DNA of 42,281 bases, from assembly GCF_003477605.1 (NCBI RefSeq), contig NZ_QUDR01000013.1, forward strand, positions 1 through 42,281, given 5' to 3'. A program made the position numbers and the translations under genes. This document shows, in pieces, positions 16,390 to 25,476 of the stretch; position 1 is the first letter of the stretch, and each line of letters begins with the position of its first letter. The stretch is from Clostridium sp. AF37-5 (lineage in GTDB: Bacteria > Bacillota > Clostridia > Lachnospirales > Lachnospiraceae). The notes beneath the pieces are model-generated. The model was not told where the DNA came from, searched no databases, and saw only the letters and a program-made list of their open reading frames with translations.

Positions 16390-18111
16390 ATGAATACATT
16401 AAAGAAATTTATTTCTTATTACCGGCCTTACCGTGCCGTCTTTTATTTTGATTTATTCTGCGCTGCCGTTATCAGCGTGGTCGATTTAGCCTATCCGCAG
16501 CTTTTGCGTAGTCTCACAAAAACACTTTTTACCGGGAACAAAAGCGCAATTTTAGGAGCACTGCCCTGGCTCTTCCTCATTTTACTTATGATGTATACCA
16601 TACAAAGCCTGTGCAAATACTACGTCACCTGCCAAGGACACATTATGGGAGCGAAAATGGAACGCGATATGCGAAAACAACTTTTTGAACACTATGAAAA
16701 ACTGTCCTTTTCCTATTACAGTACACACAACTCCGGTCAGATGATGAGTAAACTAGTCAGCGATTTGTTTGACATTTCCGAGCTTGCCCACCACGGTCCG
16801 GAAAACTTGTTTATTTCCTTAGTAAAAATTATCGGCTCATTTGTATTTTTGTTTTTGATTAATCAGAAACTCGCCCTGCCGCTTTTGCTGCTCGTCATTC
16901 TCATGATTTTATTTTCCATTCGGCAGAATAAAAAAATGCAGCAGACCTTTTTGGAAAATCGAATCCGCATTGGTGACATCAATGCCAGTCTGCAGGATAC
17001 GCTCTCAGGCATCCGTGTCGTTCAGTCCTTTGCCAATGAGGATACGGAACTGCACAAATTTAATCACAGCAACGAGGCGTTCCTAGAGTCCAAAAAAGAT
17101 AATTACCGATGCATGGGAACTTTTATGAGCTCTAACCTGTTTTTTCAGGGAATGATGTATCTCACAACGTTAATTTACGGCGGCTATCTGATTGCCATGG
17201 GACAAATGCAGGCGGCTGACCTTGCGATGTACGCTCTTTACATTGGTATTTTTATCAGTCCGATTCAAATCCTTGTCGAACTTGTTGAAATGCTGCAAAA
17301 GGGTCTTTCCGGGTTTCGCCGCTATCTCGAAGTCGTTGAAACTGAGCCGGAAATTCAGGATAAAGAAGGTGCCATTGATTTAAAAAATGTAAAAGGTGAC
17401 GTTTGTTATGATAACGTTTCTTTCCACTACAGCGACGATAATAAAACTGTTCTCTCGCAGGTGTCCATTCACATTCCTGCCGGAAAATCCGTTGCACTTG
17501 TCGGTCCTTCCGGCGGTGGCAAAACAACAATCTGCTCCCTGCTGCCTCGTTTTTACGATGTGACAGCCGGAAAAGTTACAATTGATGGCAAAGATGTGCG
17601 TGATCTCACGCTCAAAAGTCTGCGAAACCAAATCGGAATGGTACAGCAGGACGTCTATTTATTTGACGGAACCATCCGGGAAAATATTGCTTACGGAAAG
17701 CCGGATGCAACCGATGAAGAAATCAAAGAAGCTGCCAGACGAGCCAATATGGATGACTTCATCATGCAGCTTCCAAAACAATATGATACCTATGTTGGTG
17801 AAAAAGGCACCCGCTTATCCGGCGGTCAGAAACAGCGAATCAGCATTGCCCGCGTCTTCTTAAAGAATCCACCGATTCTTATTTTAGACGAAGCAACAAG
17901 TGCCTTAGATAACGAGAGCGAACGCTACATCCAGAAAAGTCTGGAAGAACTGGCGAAAAACCGTACAACCATCACCATCGCCCACCGTCTCTCAACCATC
18001 AAACGTTCCGACGAAATCATTGTCATCACCGAAGATGGCATTGCCGAGCGCGGTACACACGAAACTTTACTTGCAAAAAACGGCATTTACGCCCGTTATT
18101 ACAATTTATAA
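16390..18111 (+). CDS. ABC exporter, fused membrane and ATPase domains
   Basis: The 573-aa protein is a half-size type IV ABC exporter that works as a dimer. Residues 1-310 hold six transmembrane helices; the ATPase has Walker A GPSGGGKTT near residue 371, signature LSGGQKQR near 475, Walker B ILILDEATSALD near 494, and the H-loop in TIAHRLST. A longer frame begins with TTG at 16327, but the TTG is the -35 box, and GGAGG lies 8 nt before the ATG at 16390, so I chose the latter. It is a single gene, divergent from the phosphate operon. The stop codon directly touches the convergent ABC-2 gene with no gap. Exported substrate (lipid, drug or peptide) unknown. Confidence 0.92.
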   Translation: MNTLKKFISYYRPYRAVFYFDLFCAAVISVVDLAYPQLLRSLTKTLFTGNKSAILGALPWLFLILLMMYTIQSLCKYYVTCQGHIMGAKMERDMRKQLFEHYEKLSFSYYSTHNSGQMMSKLVSDLFDISELAHHGPENLFISLVKIIGSFVFLFLINQKLALPLLLLVILMILFSIRQNKKMQQTFLENRIRIGDINASLQDTLSGIRVVQSFANEDTELHKFNHSNEAFLESKKDNYRCMGTFMSSNLFFQGMMYLTTLIYGGYLIAMGQMQAADLAMYALYIGIFISPIQILVELVEMLQKGLSGFRRYLEVVETEPEIQDKEGAIDLKNVKGDVCYDNVSFHYSDDNKTVLSQVSIHIPAGKSVALVGPSGGGKTTICSLLPRFYDVTAGKVTIDGKDVRDLTLKSLRNQIGMVQQDVYLFDGTIRENIAYGKPDATDEEIKEAARRANMDDFIMQLPKQYDTYVGEKGTRLSGGQKQRISIARVFLKNPPILILDEATSALDNESERYIQKSLEELAKNRTTITIAHRLSTIKRSDEIIVITEDGIAERGTHETLLAKNGIYARYYNL

Positions 18112-19272
18112 TTATGCTGTCTGTTTTGTCTGCCGTTTCGCTCTTGCTAAAGCAAGTCCGAGGCAGACAAAACAGGCTGCAAATAACACTTCAATTCCCA
18201 TATATCTCCACAGCAAGTCCGGTGAACTTTGATAATTTCCACTGTCAATCAGCCGTGCTCCCATGATATACCAGTAGGCCGGAAGGAAATGAGCAGCCTT
18301 TATAATTCCATCTCCCAGAAATTCAATTGGCACAAATACGCCGGACAGAAAACTCATTCCCAATGCAATGACATTTGATACCATGCTGACAGTCTCCGCC
18401 TTTTTCATAACCTGACCAATTAAAAATACAATACCAAGTGCCACCATCAAAAATGCAAGCAGGTTTAAACAGTGTAATCCGCCCTGCACGGTAAACACCC
18501 TTTCCCTTGCCCCAATCACGGCACACACAAGATATAAAATTCCAAACAACAATCCTGCCGATAAAGTACCCAAAATGGTTTCACGGTTTGTTTTAGCAAA
18601 CGAGTACGAGGAGCACTGAATCCGTTCTCTAATCTGCGGTTTATGAAGCACTACCAAAACCGGTGATATTCCTACAATACACAGGCACAAAAGAATGTAT
18701 GGAACATACGCAAAGAAATAATACACATAGCTGTGTGTCGTTTTTCCTCCTGTTTCCAATACGTTCACATCAACCGTTTTCTCATCTGCCTTTCCCGCTT
18801 TTGCAAGTGCCTCCTTCACAGAAAATCCGCCGCTAATATATCCTCTTACCAGATTCAAATATTGTGAAATCATCTGCTCAAATGATTCCTTGTAAATGGT
18901 TCCCGGAACACCGATAACTTCCATTTTTTTATTCTCGCTGCCACTCAGATAGGATTCAAAAAAACCGCTTGGAATCCGAAGGACACACGATATACTCCGG
19001 TTGTAAATCTCATCCTGAATGACTTCTTTTTTATCTTCAATATGGACTTTTTCATTTCCCTGCTCCAAATAAGCGATAAGCGCCCGGCTGATTTCCGAAT
19101 TGTCTGCATCCATCACAGCAAATTTATACGTAGTTGGTGAAAATGTTGATTCTCCTGTCTTTTCTCCCTGTGAAGCAGCCGCTAATGCTACCGACAAAAA
19201 GATAACTAAGTACATAATAATCTGCCCTTTTTGCTTGCGCAGCACTTGAAAAAATAGTTTATATACTTGCAT
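18112..19272 (-). CDS. ABC-2 type transporter permease (second of pair)
   Basis: The 386-aa protein has one N-terminal transmembrane helix (about 18-36), a large outside domain (about 40-170), and five to six C-terminal helices, the layout of ABC-2 permeases such as NatB or YhaP. The motif FLSGVFVPIEFLGDGI near the C-terminus is the usual ABC-2 loop. AAGGAGG precedes the ATG, and the gene overlaps the end of the first permease by 14 nt. Together with the neighbour permease and ATPase it would form a heterodimeric exporter, likely for an antimicrobial, peptide or Na+. Confidence 0.88.
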   Translation of the reverse strand: MQVYKLFFQVLRKQKGQIIMYLVIFLSVALAAASQGEKTGESTFSPTTYKFAVMDADNSEISRALIAYLEQGNEKVHIEDKKEVIQDEIYNRSISCVLRIPSGFFESYLSGSENKKMEVIGVPGTIYKESFEQMISQYLNLVRGYISGGFSVKEALAKAGKADEKTVDVNVLETGGKTTHSYVYYFFAYVPYILLCLCIVGISPVLVVLHKPQIRERIQCSSYSFAKTNRETILGTLSAGLLFGILYLVCAVIGARERVFTVQGGLHCLNLLAFLMVALGIVFLIGQVMKKAETVSMVSNVIALGMSFLSGVFVPIEFLGDGIIKAAHFLPAYWYIMGARLIDSGNYQSSPDLLWRYMGIEVLFAACFVCLGLALARAKRQTKQTA

Positions 19273-20392
19273 AACGATTCCTCCTTACACGCCAGATACA
19301 AATACCGCCAAGAAGCACGGTTAATCCTGCCAGTGACAATACATCTACAAAAAAGCGCTCATATGTGTCATAGACGTTTAACGCGTAAAATGCATCCGTG
19401 ATTAACGCTGCCGGACTGATATCATTGACAATCGGTGCTGCTTTTTCAATGACTCCTTTTATCCCGGAAATCATCAAATCACTCATCGCACAGAGCACTA
19501 AGTTACTGCTGACTAATACACCGATTTTTCCACCTTCCGACAAGTGTGCAATGCTTCCAATCAACATACCAAACACAATACCAAAACTGGTTCCTACAAA
19601 CAAAAGCAGTACAATCGCCGCATAACGCTCGCCAATTTGTAAATTCAAAACAAAACGCATATAGATGAGAAGTGCACATGCCAGAACAAACTGAACCAGC
19701 TCTGTCGCAGCAAAATCAGCTACAAACATGGTACTTTTTTTCATTCCGCATACATTACGCCTCTGTCCAAGCGGTGTCAGATTCGCCTGCATCTGAAGAA
19801 TTGCTGCACAGCCGGAAAAGGATGCAAACAAACAAGTCATCGCAAAAATCGCATAGAAATAATTGACTACATTATCCTGATTTCCCCTCGTATTTTCCTC
19901 CTTTGTAAAATACGACATTTCCTGCTGCATCGGTTTCACTGCCTGCTCAATTTTATCCGGATTTTTTTGTGCCGTATCCTGAATTAATGTTTCATATTTT
20001 GTAAACTGTTTTAAAACGCTTTGCAGCATCGTCTCATCCATGCCGCTTTCTTTCACCGCGAGAGAAAGCTTGTTTCCCATATAAATGATGCCTTTTACCT
20101 GATCTTCTTCTAACAGTTTTTTTGCTTCCTTTTCTCCGGTATAAGTCGTAATAAGAAGTTTTTTGTCTCCCTCTGCCGACACTGCATTTAACATCGCCGT
20201 AAGTGTCATGTTATCCTGCTCTTTCACAATCGCAACCGGAACCGGTTCAAATTTTTCTGTCCGGTCAAAGATATCGCCAAGCGCCATATACATAAATGTG
20301 GTCAGTGCAAAAGGAAATAACAGCGTCCAAAAAATGAGTTCTCTGCTTCTCAATGAACTAAGAAGCATATACTTAAATTCACGAAAAAACAT
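19259..20392 (-). CDS. ABC-2 type transporter permease (first of pair)
   Basis: The 377-aa protein has the same layout as its neighbour: one N-terminal helix (REFKYMLLSSLRSRELIFW then hydrophobic), an outside domain to about residue 170, and five to six helices. A longer frame begins with GTG at 20410, but that stretch includes the ribosome site AGGAGGA, 6 nt before the ATG at 20392, so I start there. It lies 14 nt after the ATPase stop. The middle gene of the ATPase-permease-permease operon controlled, by position, by the divergent two-component system. Confidence 0.88.
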   Translation of the reverse strand: MFFREFKYMLLSSLRSRELIFWTLLFPFALTTFMYMALGDIFDRTEKFEPVPVAIVKEQDNMTLTAMLNAVSAEGDKKLLITTYTGEKEAKKLLEEDQVKGIIYMGNKLSLAVKESGMDETMLQSVLKQFTKYETLIQDTAQKNPDKIEQAVKPMQQEMSYFTKEENTRGNQDNVVNYFYAIFAMTCLFASFSGCAAILQMQANLTPLGQRRNVCGMKKSTMFVADFAATELVQFVLACALLIYMRFVLNLQIGERYAAIVLLLFVGTSFGIVFGMLIGSIAHLSEGGKIGVLVSSNLVLCAMSDLMISGIKGVIEKAAPIVNDISPAALITDAFYALNVYDTYERFFVDVLSLAGLTVLLGGICIWRVRRNRYASI

Positions 20393-20406
20393 GAAATCTC
20401 CTCCTC

Positions 20407-21348
20407 TCACACATCCCGAAGTTCTTTTCCGGTAATCTCTAAGAATACATCATTTAACGTTGGCAGTTCCGAATATACTCTGCCAAATACAAGGTTTTTA
20501 TCCTTCAGATAATCAAGGACATGAATCAGATTATGTGTACCGCCGCTGAAGTTTAACGTAAGTTTTCCTTCATCATATTCCGTTTTGTACACATGCTCCA
20601 TACTTCCGAGTGCCTCTAAATTTTCTTCCTGAAGTTCCGGAATCTCAATCGAAACCGTCTCCGTATTTTTAATCATTTTTTTCAGTTCATCTTTCGTTCC
20701 AATGGCAATCTGCTGTCCCTTGTCCATAATGGCAATCCGGGTACAAATCTGCTCTGCCTCTTCCATATAATGAGTGGTGTAAACAATCGTTGCCCCCTCC
20801 TCATTTAATTTCTGGATACCCTCTAAAATTTTGTTCCGGCTCTGCGGATCAACTGCCACCGTTGGCTCATCAAAGAAAATGAGCTTTGGTTTATGGGCAA
20901 TTCCACAGGCAATGTTTAACCGGCGCAAAAGACCTCCTGACAATTTCTTTGGATAAAATTTGCGAAATTCATCAAGACCGACAAAGGCAATTGCATCTTC
21001 TACATACTGCTTGCGGAGTCCCTTGTCTCTGATATACAAACCGCAAAAATAATCTACATTTTCATAAACTGTCAATTCATCAAACACGGCAACATCCTGC
21101 ATGACAACACCAATTTCTCTTTTAATGTCATAAGAATCCGGCTTCATCTCCCTGCCAAATACTTTTACCGTTCCCTTATCGTATTTAAGCAGTGCAAGAA
21201 TACAATTAATCGTTGTCGATTTTCCGGAACCGTTTGGGCCAAGCAAGCCAAAGATTTCTCCTTCTTCTACTTCCAGATTCAAATGGTCTAATGCCACTAG
21301 TTCCTTATATCGTTTTACTAAATTTTCAATTTGAATAACAACAGCCAT
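20407..21348 (-). CDS. ABC transporter ATPase (DrrA/NatA type)
   Basis: The 313-aa protein has Walker A GLLGPNGSGKSTT (Lys43), Q-loop in GVVMQD, signature LSGGLLRRL, Walker B LIFFDEPT, and a C-terminal extension of about 90 residues as in DrrA/NatA/CcmA-type ATPases that serve ABC-2 permeases. In the signature, LSGGL replaces LSGGQ/M. An earlier in-frame ATG at 21381 exists, but GAGGAGG stands just before the ATG at 21348, so I chose that. It powers the two permeases downstream. Confidence 0.92.
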   Translation of the reverse strand: MAVVIQIENLVKRYKELVALDHLNLEVEEGEIFGLLGPNGSGKSTTINCILALLKYDKGTVKVFGREMKPDSYDIKREIGVVMQDVAVFDELTVYENVDYFCGLYIRDKGLRKQYVEDAIAFVGLDEFRKFYPKKLSGGLLRRLNIACGIAHKPKLIFFDEPTVAVDPQSRNKILEGIQKLNEEGATIVYTTHYMEEAEQICTRIAIMDKGQQIAIGTKDELKKMIKNTETVSIEIPELQEENLEALGSMEHVYKTEYDEGKLTLNFSGGTHNLIHVLDYLKDKNLVFGRVYSELPTLNDVFLEITGKELRDV

Positions 21349-21432
21349 CCTTATCCCTCCTCTTTGTGATGTTAAACACATTGTATCATTTTATGCCAGC
21401 CACAAAAAGTGTCATCCATCATTTTTGAATTG

Positions 21433-21444
21433 TGACATTTGTCA
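21433..21444. promoter_or_regulatory. Palindrome TGACA-TT-TGTCA, possible operator
   Basis: Perfect inverted repeat in the divergent region between the ABC operon (start 21348) and the kinase gene (start 21506). It touches the -35 region of the kinase promoter and lies 85-96 bp upstream of the ATPase start. NarL/DesR-type regulators bind such short palindromes; the adjacent response regulator is the natural candidate. Confidence 0.4.
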
Positions 21445-21474
21445 TTTACTTTTTTTGTTTTTTTCCTTTATAAT
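21445..21474 (+). promoter_or_regulatory. Promoter for the two-component genes
   Basis: TTTACT at 21445-21450, 18-bp T-rich spacer, TATAAT at 21469-21474; ATG at 21506. Confidence 0.5.
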
Positions 21475-21505
21475 AGAACATATCAAATGATGGAGGTTAA
21501 AGAGC

Positions 21506-22567
21506 ATGGTGCATTTGGGAAATAAGGCAGTTCTTTTTCTGCTTTGCAACTATTTTTTTATAAATAGTCAGAACATCACACAAACAAGCATTCTCTTTTT
21601 GTTATGCGCCTTTATCATCGGATGCCTTTTTTCCTATTGGGAGGGTTCAAAAGGAGGAATTCTTTTTCTAACCGCTCTCGTCTGCCTGCTAACGCTTTGT
21701 TTTCCTGCTTTTGGTTTTTATCTGCCTGTCTTTATTTATGATATCATTCAGGCTAAAGATTATTTTTTACTGATACCGGCAGGAATTGGTTTGATACGTT
21801 TTTGCCCTGCCTTTTTATCCTCTGCTTTTATTCTCATTCTGCTTATGATGCTGTCAGCAATTTTATCGTATGCTTTTGGCAGAATTTCGGATTACAAAGA
21901 AAAACTGCACCATATTCTGGATACCAGCAAAGAGCATGCCATTATGATGCACGAACGGAATCAGGCATTGATTGAAAAGCAGAATGCAGATATACACGCC
22001 GCCACGCTCTCGGAAAGAAACCGCATTGCCAGAGAAATCCACGACAACGTCGGCCATATGCTGACGCGTTCTCTCCTGCAGGTCGGGGCACTGAAAGTCA
22101 TTGCCCGTGATGATGCTTTAGATGAACCATTGACTGAGCTGCAAAATACATTAAATACAGCTATGACAAATGTTCGCACAAGCGTCCACGATTTACACGA
22201 CAACGCAATTGACTTAGAAAGTACCCTTTGGGAAATTATCGATGGGGTAAACACAACAAAAATATCCTTGGAATATGACGTGGAAGGGACACTTCCAAAT
22301 CCGATTAAATATGCCTTTATTGCAATTGTAAAAGAGGCGGTAAATAATATTCAAAAACACAGTAACGCAAAAAATGCTTTTATCCGAGTCTGTATGCATC
22401 CCGGATTTTACCTGCTCTCGATTACTGACAACGGCACCAAAATTTCCACAACGGATTCCCGCGGAATCGGGCTGAGCAATATGGAAGAACGGGTTCGTGC
22501 CTTAAATGGCGTAATACGATTTGATACGGAAAATGGATTTAAAATAACAATTATCATACGGAGGTAG
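21506..22567 (+). CDS. Sensor histidine kinase, DesK/LiaS type
   Basis: The 353-aa protein has about five transmembrane helices in residues 1-130 with no sizeable outside loop, so it likely senses the membrane itself or a partner transporter. A short coiled segment leads to the HisKA_3 box SERNRIAREIHDNVGH, with the phosphorylated His179, then an HATPase domain with N-box KEAVNNIQKHSNA, G1 'ITDNGTK' and G2 'GIGLSNMEERV'. GGAGG precedes the ATG. The regulator starts 2 nt after the stop. Divergent from an ABC-2 exporter, the usual layout of drug- or peptide-response modules. Confidence 0.9.
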   Translation: MVHLGNKAVLFLLCNYFFINSQNITQTSILFLLCAFIIGCLFSYWEGSKGGILFLTALVCLLTLCFPAFGFYLPVFIYDIIQAKDYFLLIPAGIGLIRFCPAFLSSAFILILLMMLSAILSYAFGRISDYKEKLHHILDTSKEHAIMMHERNQALIEKQNADIHAATLSERNRIAREIHDNVGHMLTRSLLQVGALKVIARDDALDEPLTELQNTLNTAMTNVRTSVHDLHDNAIDLESTLWEIIDGVNTTKISLEYDVEGTLPNPIKYAFIAIVKEAVNNIQKHSNAKNAFIRVCMHPGFYLLSITDNGTKISTTDSRGIGLSNMEERVRALNGVIRFDTENGFKITIIIRR

Positions 22568-22569
22568 CT

Positions 22570-23187
22570 ATGAACATTATAATTGTAGATGACGACAAAT
22601 TAGTTTCTTTATCCTTAAAGACCATTTTGGAAGCCTCCGGCGAGGTTAATGTCTGTGCCATCGGAAACTGTGGGGAGGAGGCTCTTTCTCTTTATCCGAA
22701 ATTCAAACCGGATATTCTTTTAATGGATATCCGAATGGATGGAATGAGCGGACTGACTGCCGGAAAGCAGATTCTTGAAACTTATCCAGATGCCAAAATT
22801 TTATTTCTCACCACGTTTTCGGATGATGAATATATTGTGCGGGCACTCCGCATGGGTGCAAAAGGATATCTACTGAAACAGAATTTTGAAAGTATTCTTC
22901 CTGCCCTTCAGGCGGTTCAGAAAGGACAAACGGTATTTGGCGAGGAAATCACGGATAAAATTCCGGATTTAATTAATAAGACGACGGCGCAGAGAGACTT
23001 TGCCAAGTATGGCATTACAGAAAAAGAATATGCCATTATTGAACAGGTAGCAAATGGTCTCAACAATAAAGAAATTGCTGAGACCCTCTACTTAAGTGAA
23101 GGCACGGTCCGCAATTACCTCAGTTCCATTTTGGAAAAATTGGAATTACGCGACCGCACCCAGTTAGCTATTTTTTATTACCGGTAA
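22570..23187 (+). CDS. NarL/LuxR-family response regulator
   Basis: The 205-aa protein has a receiver (Asp7-Asp9, phosphoacceptor Asp53 in ILLMDIRMDG, Lys in GYLLKQ) and a C-terminal LuxR-type helix-turn-helix (ITEKEYAIIEQVANGLNNKE then IAETLYLSEGTVRNYLSSIL). It is the partner of the kinase directly upstream and probably controls the divergent ABC-2 exporter through the palindrome at 21433-21444. Its last 10 nt overlap the end of the convergent aminotransferase gene. Confidence 0.92.
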   Translation: MNIIIVDDDKLVSLSLKTILEASGEVNVCAIGNCGEEALSLYPKFKPDILLMDIRMDGMSGLTAGKQILETYPDAKILFLTTFSDDEYIVRALRMGAKGYLLKQNFESILPALQAVQKGQTVFGEEITDKIPDLINKTTAQRDFAKYGITEKEYAIIEQVANGLNNKEIAETLYLSEGTVRNYLSSILEKLELRDRTQLAIFYYR

Positions 23188-24362
23188 CTTTCTGCAAGTG
23201 CCTTAAATGCCGGCAGTGCTTTTTCAATCTGCTCGGTGCTTACACAGTAAGAAATACGGACAAAGCCCGGAGTCCCAAAGCTGTCTGCCGGAACTAACAA
23301 CAGTTCATGCTCTTTTGCACGCTCAGAAAATGCATTGGCATCCTTTTCGAGTGCTTCAACAAAAAGATAGAACGCACCGTCCGGTTTAATGCAGCGGTAT
23401 CCATATTCCGTCAAAGCACGGTACAAGATGTCTCTGTTCTTTTCGTAAATCGAGATATCCGATGTTTGTCCAATGCATCGTGCTATAATTTTCTGGAACA
23501 GACTCGGAGCACACACAAATCCAAGGGCACGGCCTGCACCGCAAACTGCCGCATAAATCTGTTTCCAGTCTTTTGCTTTATCCGAAACCGCAATATAACC
23601 GATTCTTTCACCCGGTAAGGAAAGCGATTTGCTGTACGAATAGCAGACAATTGTGTTGTCATAATAATTCATAAGATACGGAACTTTTACATCCGAATAA
23701 ACCAGTTCACGATATGGCTCGTCTGCAATCAAAAAGATTTCTTTTCCATATTCTTTCTGCTTCTTTTCCAATACGGCACAAACTTCTTTGATGCACTCCT
23801 CAGTAAGAACAACGCCGGATGGATTGTTTGGCGAGTTTAAAATAATTCCCTTTGTATGCTCTGTAATTGCATCTTCCAACAATTTGGTATCAATCTGAAA
23901 ATCTTCTTTTCTGCTTGGTACAACAACGAGTTTTGAGCCTGTCATTTCAACAAACACACGGTATTCCGGGAAAAATGGAGCAAAGGTGATAAACTCATCG
24001 TCCGGTTCTGCCAGTGCTTTTAATGAAATCGTGAGCGATGCGGCTGCTCCAACGGTAACATAAAAATTGTCCGCCGTAAGATTTGTGCTATGCTGCTCAT
24101 TTACGTAAGAAGCCAGTTTCTCACGAAGTGCTGCGTCTCCCTGTGCTGATGTGTAACCATGCAAGGCAACCGGGTCTCCGTTTGTGAGCAAATCAATAGC
24201 TGCTTCTTTTACACATTCCGGTGCCGGAACACTCGGATTTCCAATACTGAAATCAAATACATTTTCTGCTCCGATTTCTGCCTTTCTCTTATTTCCATAC
24301 TCAAACAAATCACGGATTACCGAGCGATTTGTTCCTAACTGTACCATTTTTTCTGATAACAT
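23178..24362 (-). CDS. PLP-dependent aminotransferase, class I/II
   Basis: The 394-aa enzyme belongs to fold-type I aspartate/aromatic aminotransferase-like proteins. Visible marks: 'FSIGNPSVPAP' at the substrate end, 'NSPNNPSGVVL' with the PLP-ring Asn, 'IADEPYREL' with the Asp that contacts the pyridinium, and the Schiff-base Lys245 in YSYSKSLSLPGERIGY with the phosphate-binding Arg after it. The substrate is not readable. It follows thiD by 15 nt on the same strand, so both may share a transcript. It is convergent and overlapping (10 nt) with the response regulator. Confidence 0.9.
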   Translation of the reverse strand: MLSEKMVQLGTNRSVIRDLFEYGNKRKAEIGAENVFDFSIGNPSVPAPECVKEAAIDLLTNGDPVALHGYTSAQGDAALREKLASYVNEQHSTNLTADNFYVTVGAAASLTISLKALAEPDDEFITFAPFFPEYRVFVEMTGSKLVVVPSRKEDFQIDTKLLEDAITEHTKGIILNSPNNPSGVVLTEECIKEVCAVLEKKQKEYGKEIFLIADEPYRELVYSDVKVPYLMNYYDNTIVCYSYSKSLSLPGERIGYIAVSDKAKDWKQIYAAVCGAGRALGFVCAPSLFQKIIARCIGQTSDISIYEKNRDILYRALTEYGYRCIKPDGAFYLFVEALEKDANAFSERAKEHELLLVPADSFGTPGFVRISYCVSTEQIEKALPAFKALAESYR

Positions 24363-24377
24363 ATCTATGTACTCCTT

Positions 24378-25172
24378 TCAATTTTTACTTGGGTTAAAGC
24401 GGAATGCATGGTTGAGCGGACCACTTCCCTGCCCTAAATCCATTCCATCCGCCAATGCGCCTGATATATATTCTTTGGCTTTTATAACGGCATCCGTTAA
24501 TTCACAGTCCTGTGCCAGATAAGAGGCAATCGCACTGGAAAGCGTACAGCCGGTTCCATGCGTATTTTCATTATCAATGCGCTTACTCTCAAGCCAATTT
24601 CCACCATCTGCCCCATAGAGGTAATCGTTTGCATCCTCAATGCTGTGACCGCCTTTGCATATAACTGCTGTCTCATATTTGTTATAAAGTGCCTGTGCCG
24701 CCTGTTCCATTTTTTCTTTGGAATCAATCTTCGTTCCCGTAAGCACCTCAGTTTCCGGAATATTTGGTGTAATCACAGAAGCCATCGGCAAAAGTTCATT
24801 TTGCAGTGCCGCAACGGCATCCTCTTCAATCAGCCTTGAACCGCTGGTTGAAACCATAACCGGGTCGACCACAATAAACTTTGGCTTGTAAAAAGACAAC
24901 CGTTCCGCAATCACATGAATTAATTCCGCAGAAGCCACCATGCCGATTTTCACAGCATCCGGTTTTATGTCAGTAAAAACTGCGTCCAACTGCTTTTTTA
25001 AGAATTCAGGTGTTACTTCCATAATACCGCTTACTCCCATCGTGTTCTGCGCCGTCAATGCGGTAATGACACTCATGGCATAAACACCATTCGCCATCAT
25101 CGTCTTTAAATCTGCCTGTATTCCGGCTCCCCCACTACAATCACTTCCTGCTATCGTTAATGCCGTCCTCAT
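24378..25172 (-). CDS. thiD: Hydroxymethylpyrimidine / phosphomethylpyrimidine kinase
   Basis: The 264-aa ribokinase-fold enzyme phosphorylates HMP and HMP-P for thiamine synthesis, or pyridoxal in some relatives. It shows the N-terminal ALTIAGSDCSGGAGIQADLK, 'VVDPVMVSTSG', 'PNIPETEVLTG', and the catalytic NTHGTGCTLSSAIAS. Length is standard. GAGAGG precedes the ATG. No TPP riboswitch is seen in the 80 bp upstream, and no other thiamine genes are near, so salvage is the likely role; pyridoxal kinase activity (PdxK) is possible and would fit the PLP enzyme next to it. Confidence 0.88.
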   Translation of the reverse strand: MRTALTIAGSDCSGGAGIQADLKTMMANGVYAMSVITALTAQNTMGVSGIMEVTPEFLKKQLDAVFTDIKPDAVKIGMVASAELIHVIAERLSFYKPKFIVVDPVMVSTSGSRLIEEDAVAALQNELLPMASVITPNIPETEVLTGTKIDSKEKMEQAAQALYNKYETAVICKGGHSIEDANDYLYGADGGNWLESKRIDNENTHGTGCTLSSAIASYLAQDCELTDAVIKAKEYISGALADGMDLGQGSGPLNHAFRFNPSKN

Positions 25173-25286
25173 CTGTCATTCCTCTCTTTCATTGCCTTTA
25201 CTATTGTAGCGGAAAGGAAGGTTGTTTGTCAAATTTTTAGGGTTCCGTGTTTGTGTCAAGTGTTCGCTGGCACTTTTTTGTTTTCC

Positions 25287-25476
25287 GTAATTCCGTAGAA
25301 AAACTTTGCGTCTCGTGGTTCTACGTTCCACTCCGGTCCGCGCAGGTCAGAGGTTCCCCGAACCTCTTGCGCCACTTTCGCTTAACAAACGCGTAAGGGT
25401 ATGGGCATGCAAAATACGCAAGCCTCATACCCACGTGTTTGTACCCACGAGTCACAAAGTTTTTCTACGGAATTAC
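25287..25476 (+). repeat. Composite hairpin element E, inside the ISLre2-type element
   Basis: Perfect 22-bp arms (25287-25308 with 25455-25476), then CTCGTGG/CCACGAG (25312-25318 with 25445-25451). Beyond the arms the pairing goes on imperfectly to the IS-like end at 25249 on one side and TTACAAACACGG near 25520 on the other. The core GCCACTTTCGCTTAACAAAC, GCGTAAGGGTAT, CTCATACCCACGTGTTTGTA matches elements A, C and D. An extra small hairpin GAGGTTCCCCGAACCTC (25350-25366) sits on the 5' side. The first 30 nt of this arm recur at the window end. Confidence 0.65.

Noticed and set aside
24378..25248. TPP riboswitch upstream of thiD
   Set aside because: The 75 bp before thiD show none of the conserved thi-box text and no stem pattern.
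6891..25476. Could the repeated hairpins be a CRISPR array?
   Set aside because: Copies are kilobases apart, self-complementary over more than 100 nt, and there are no regular spacers or cas genes.
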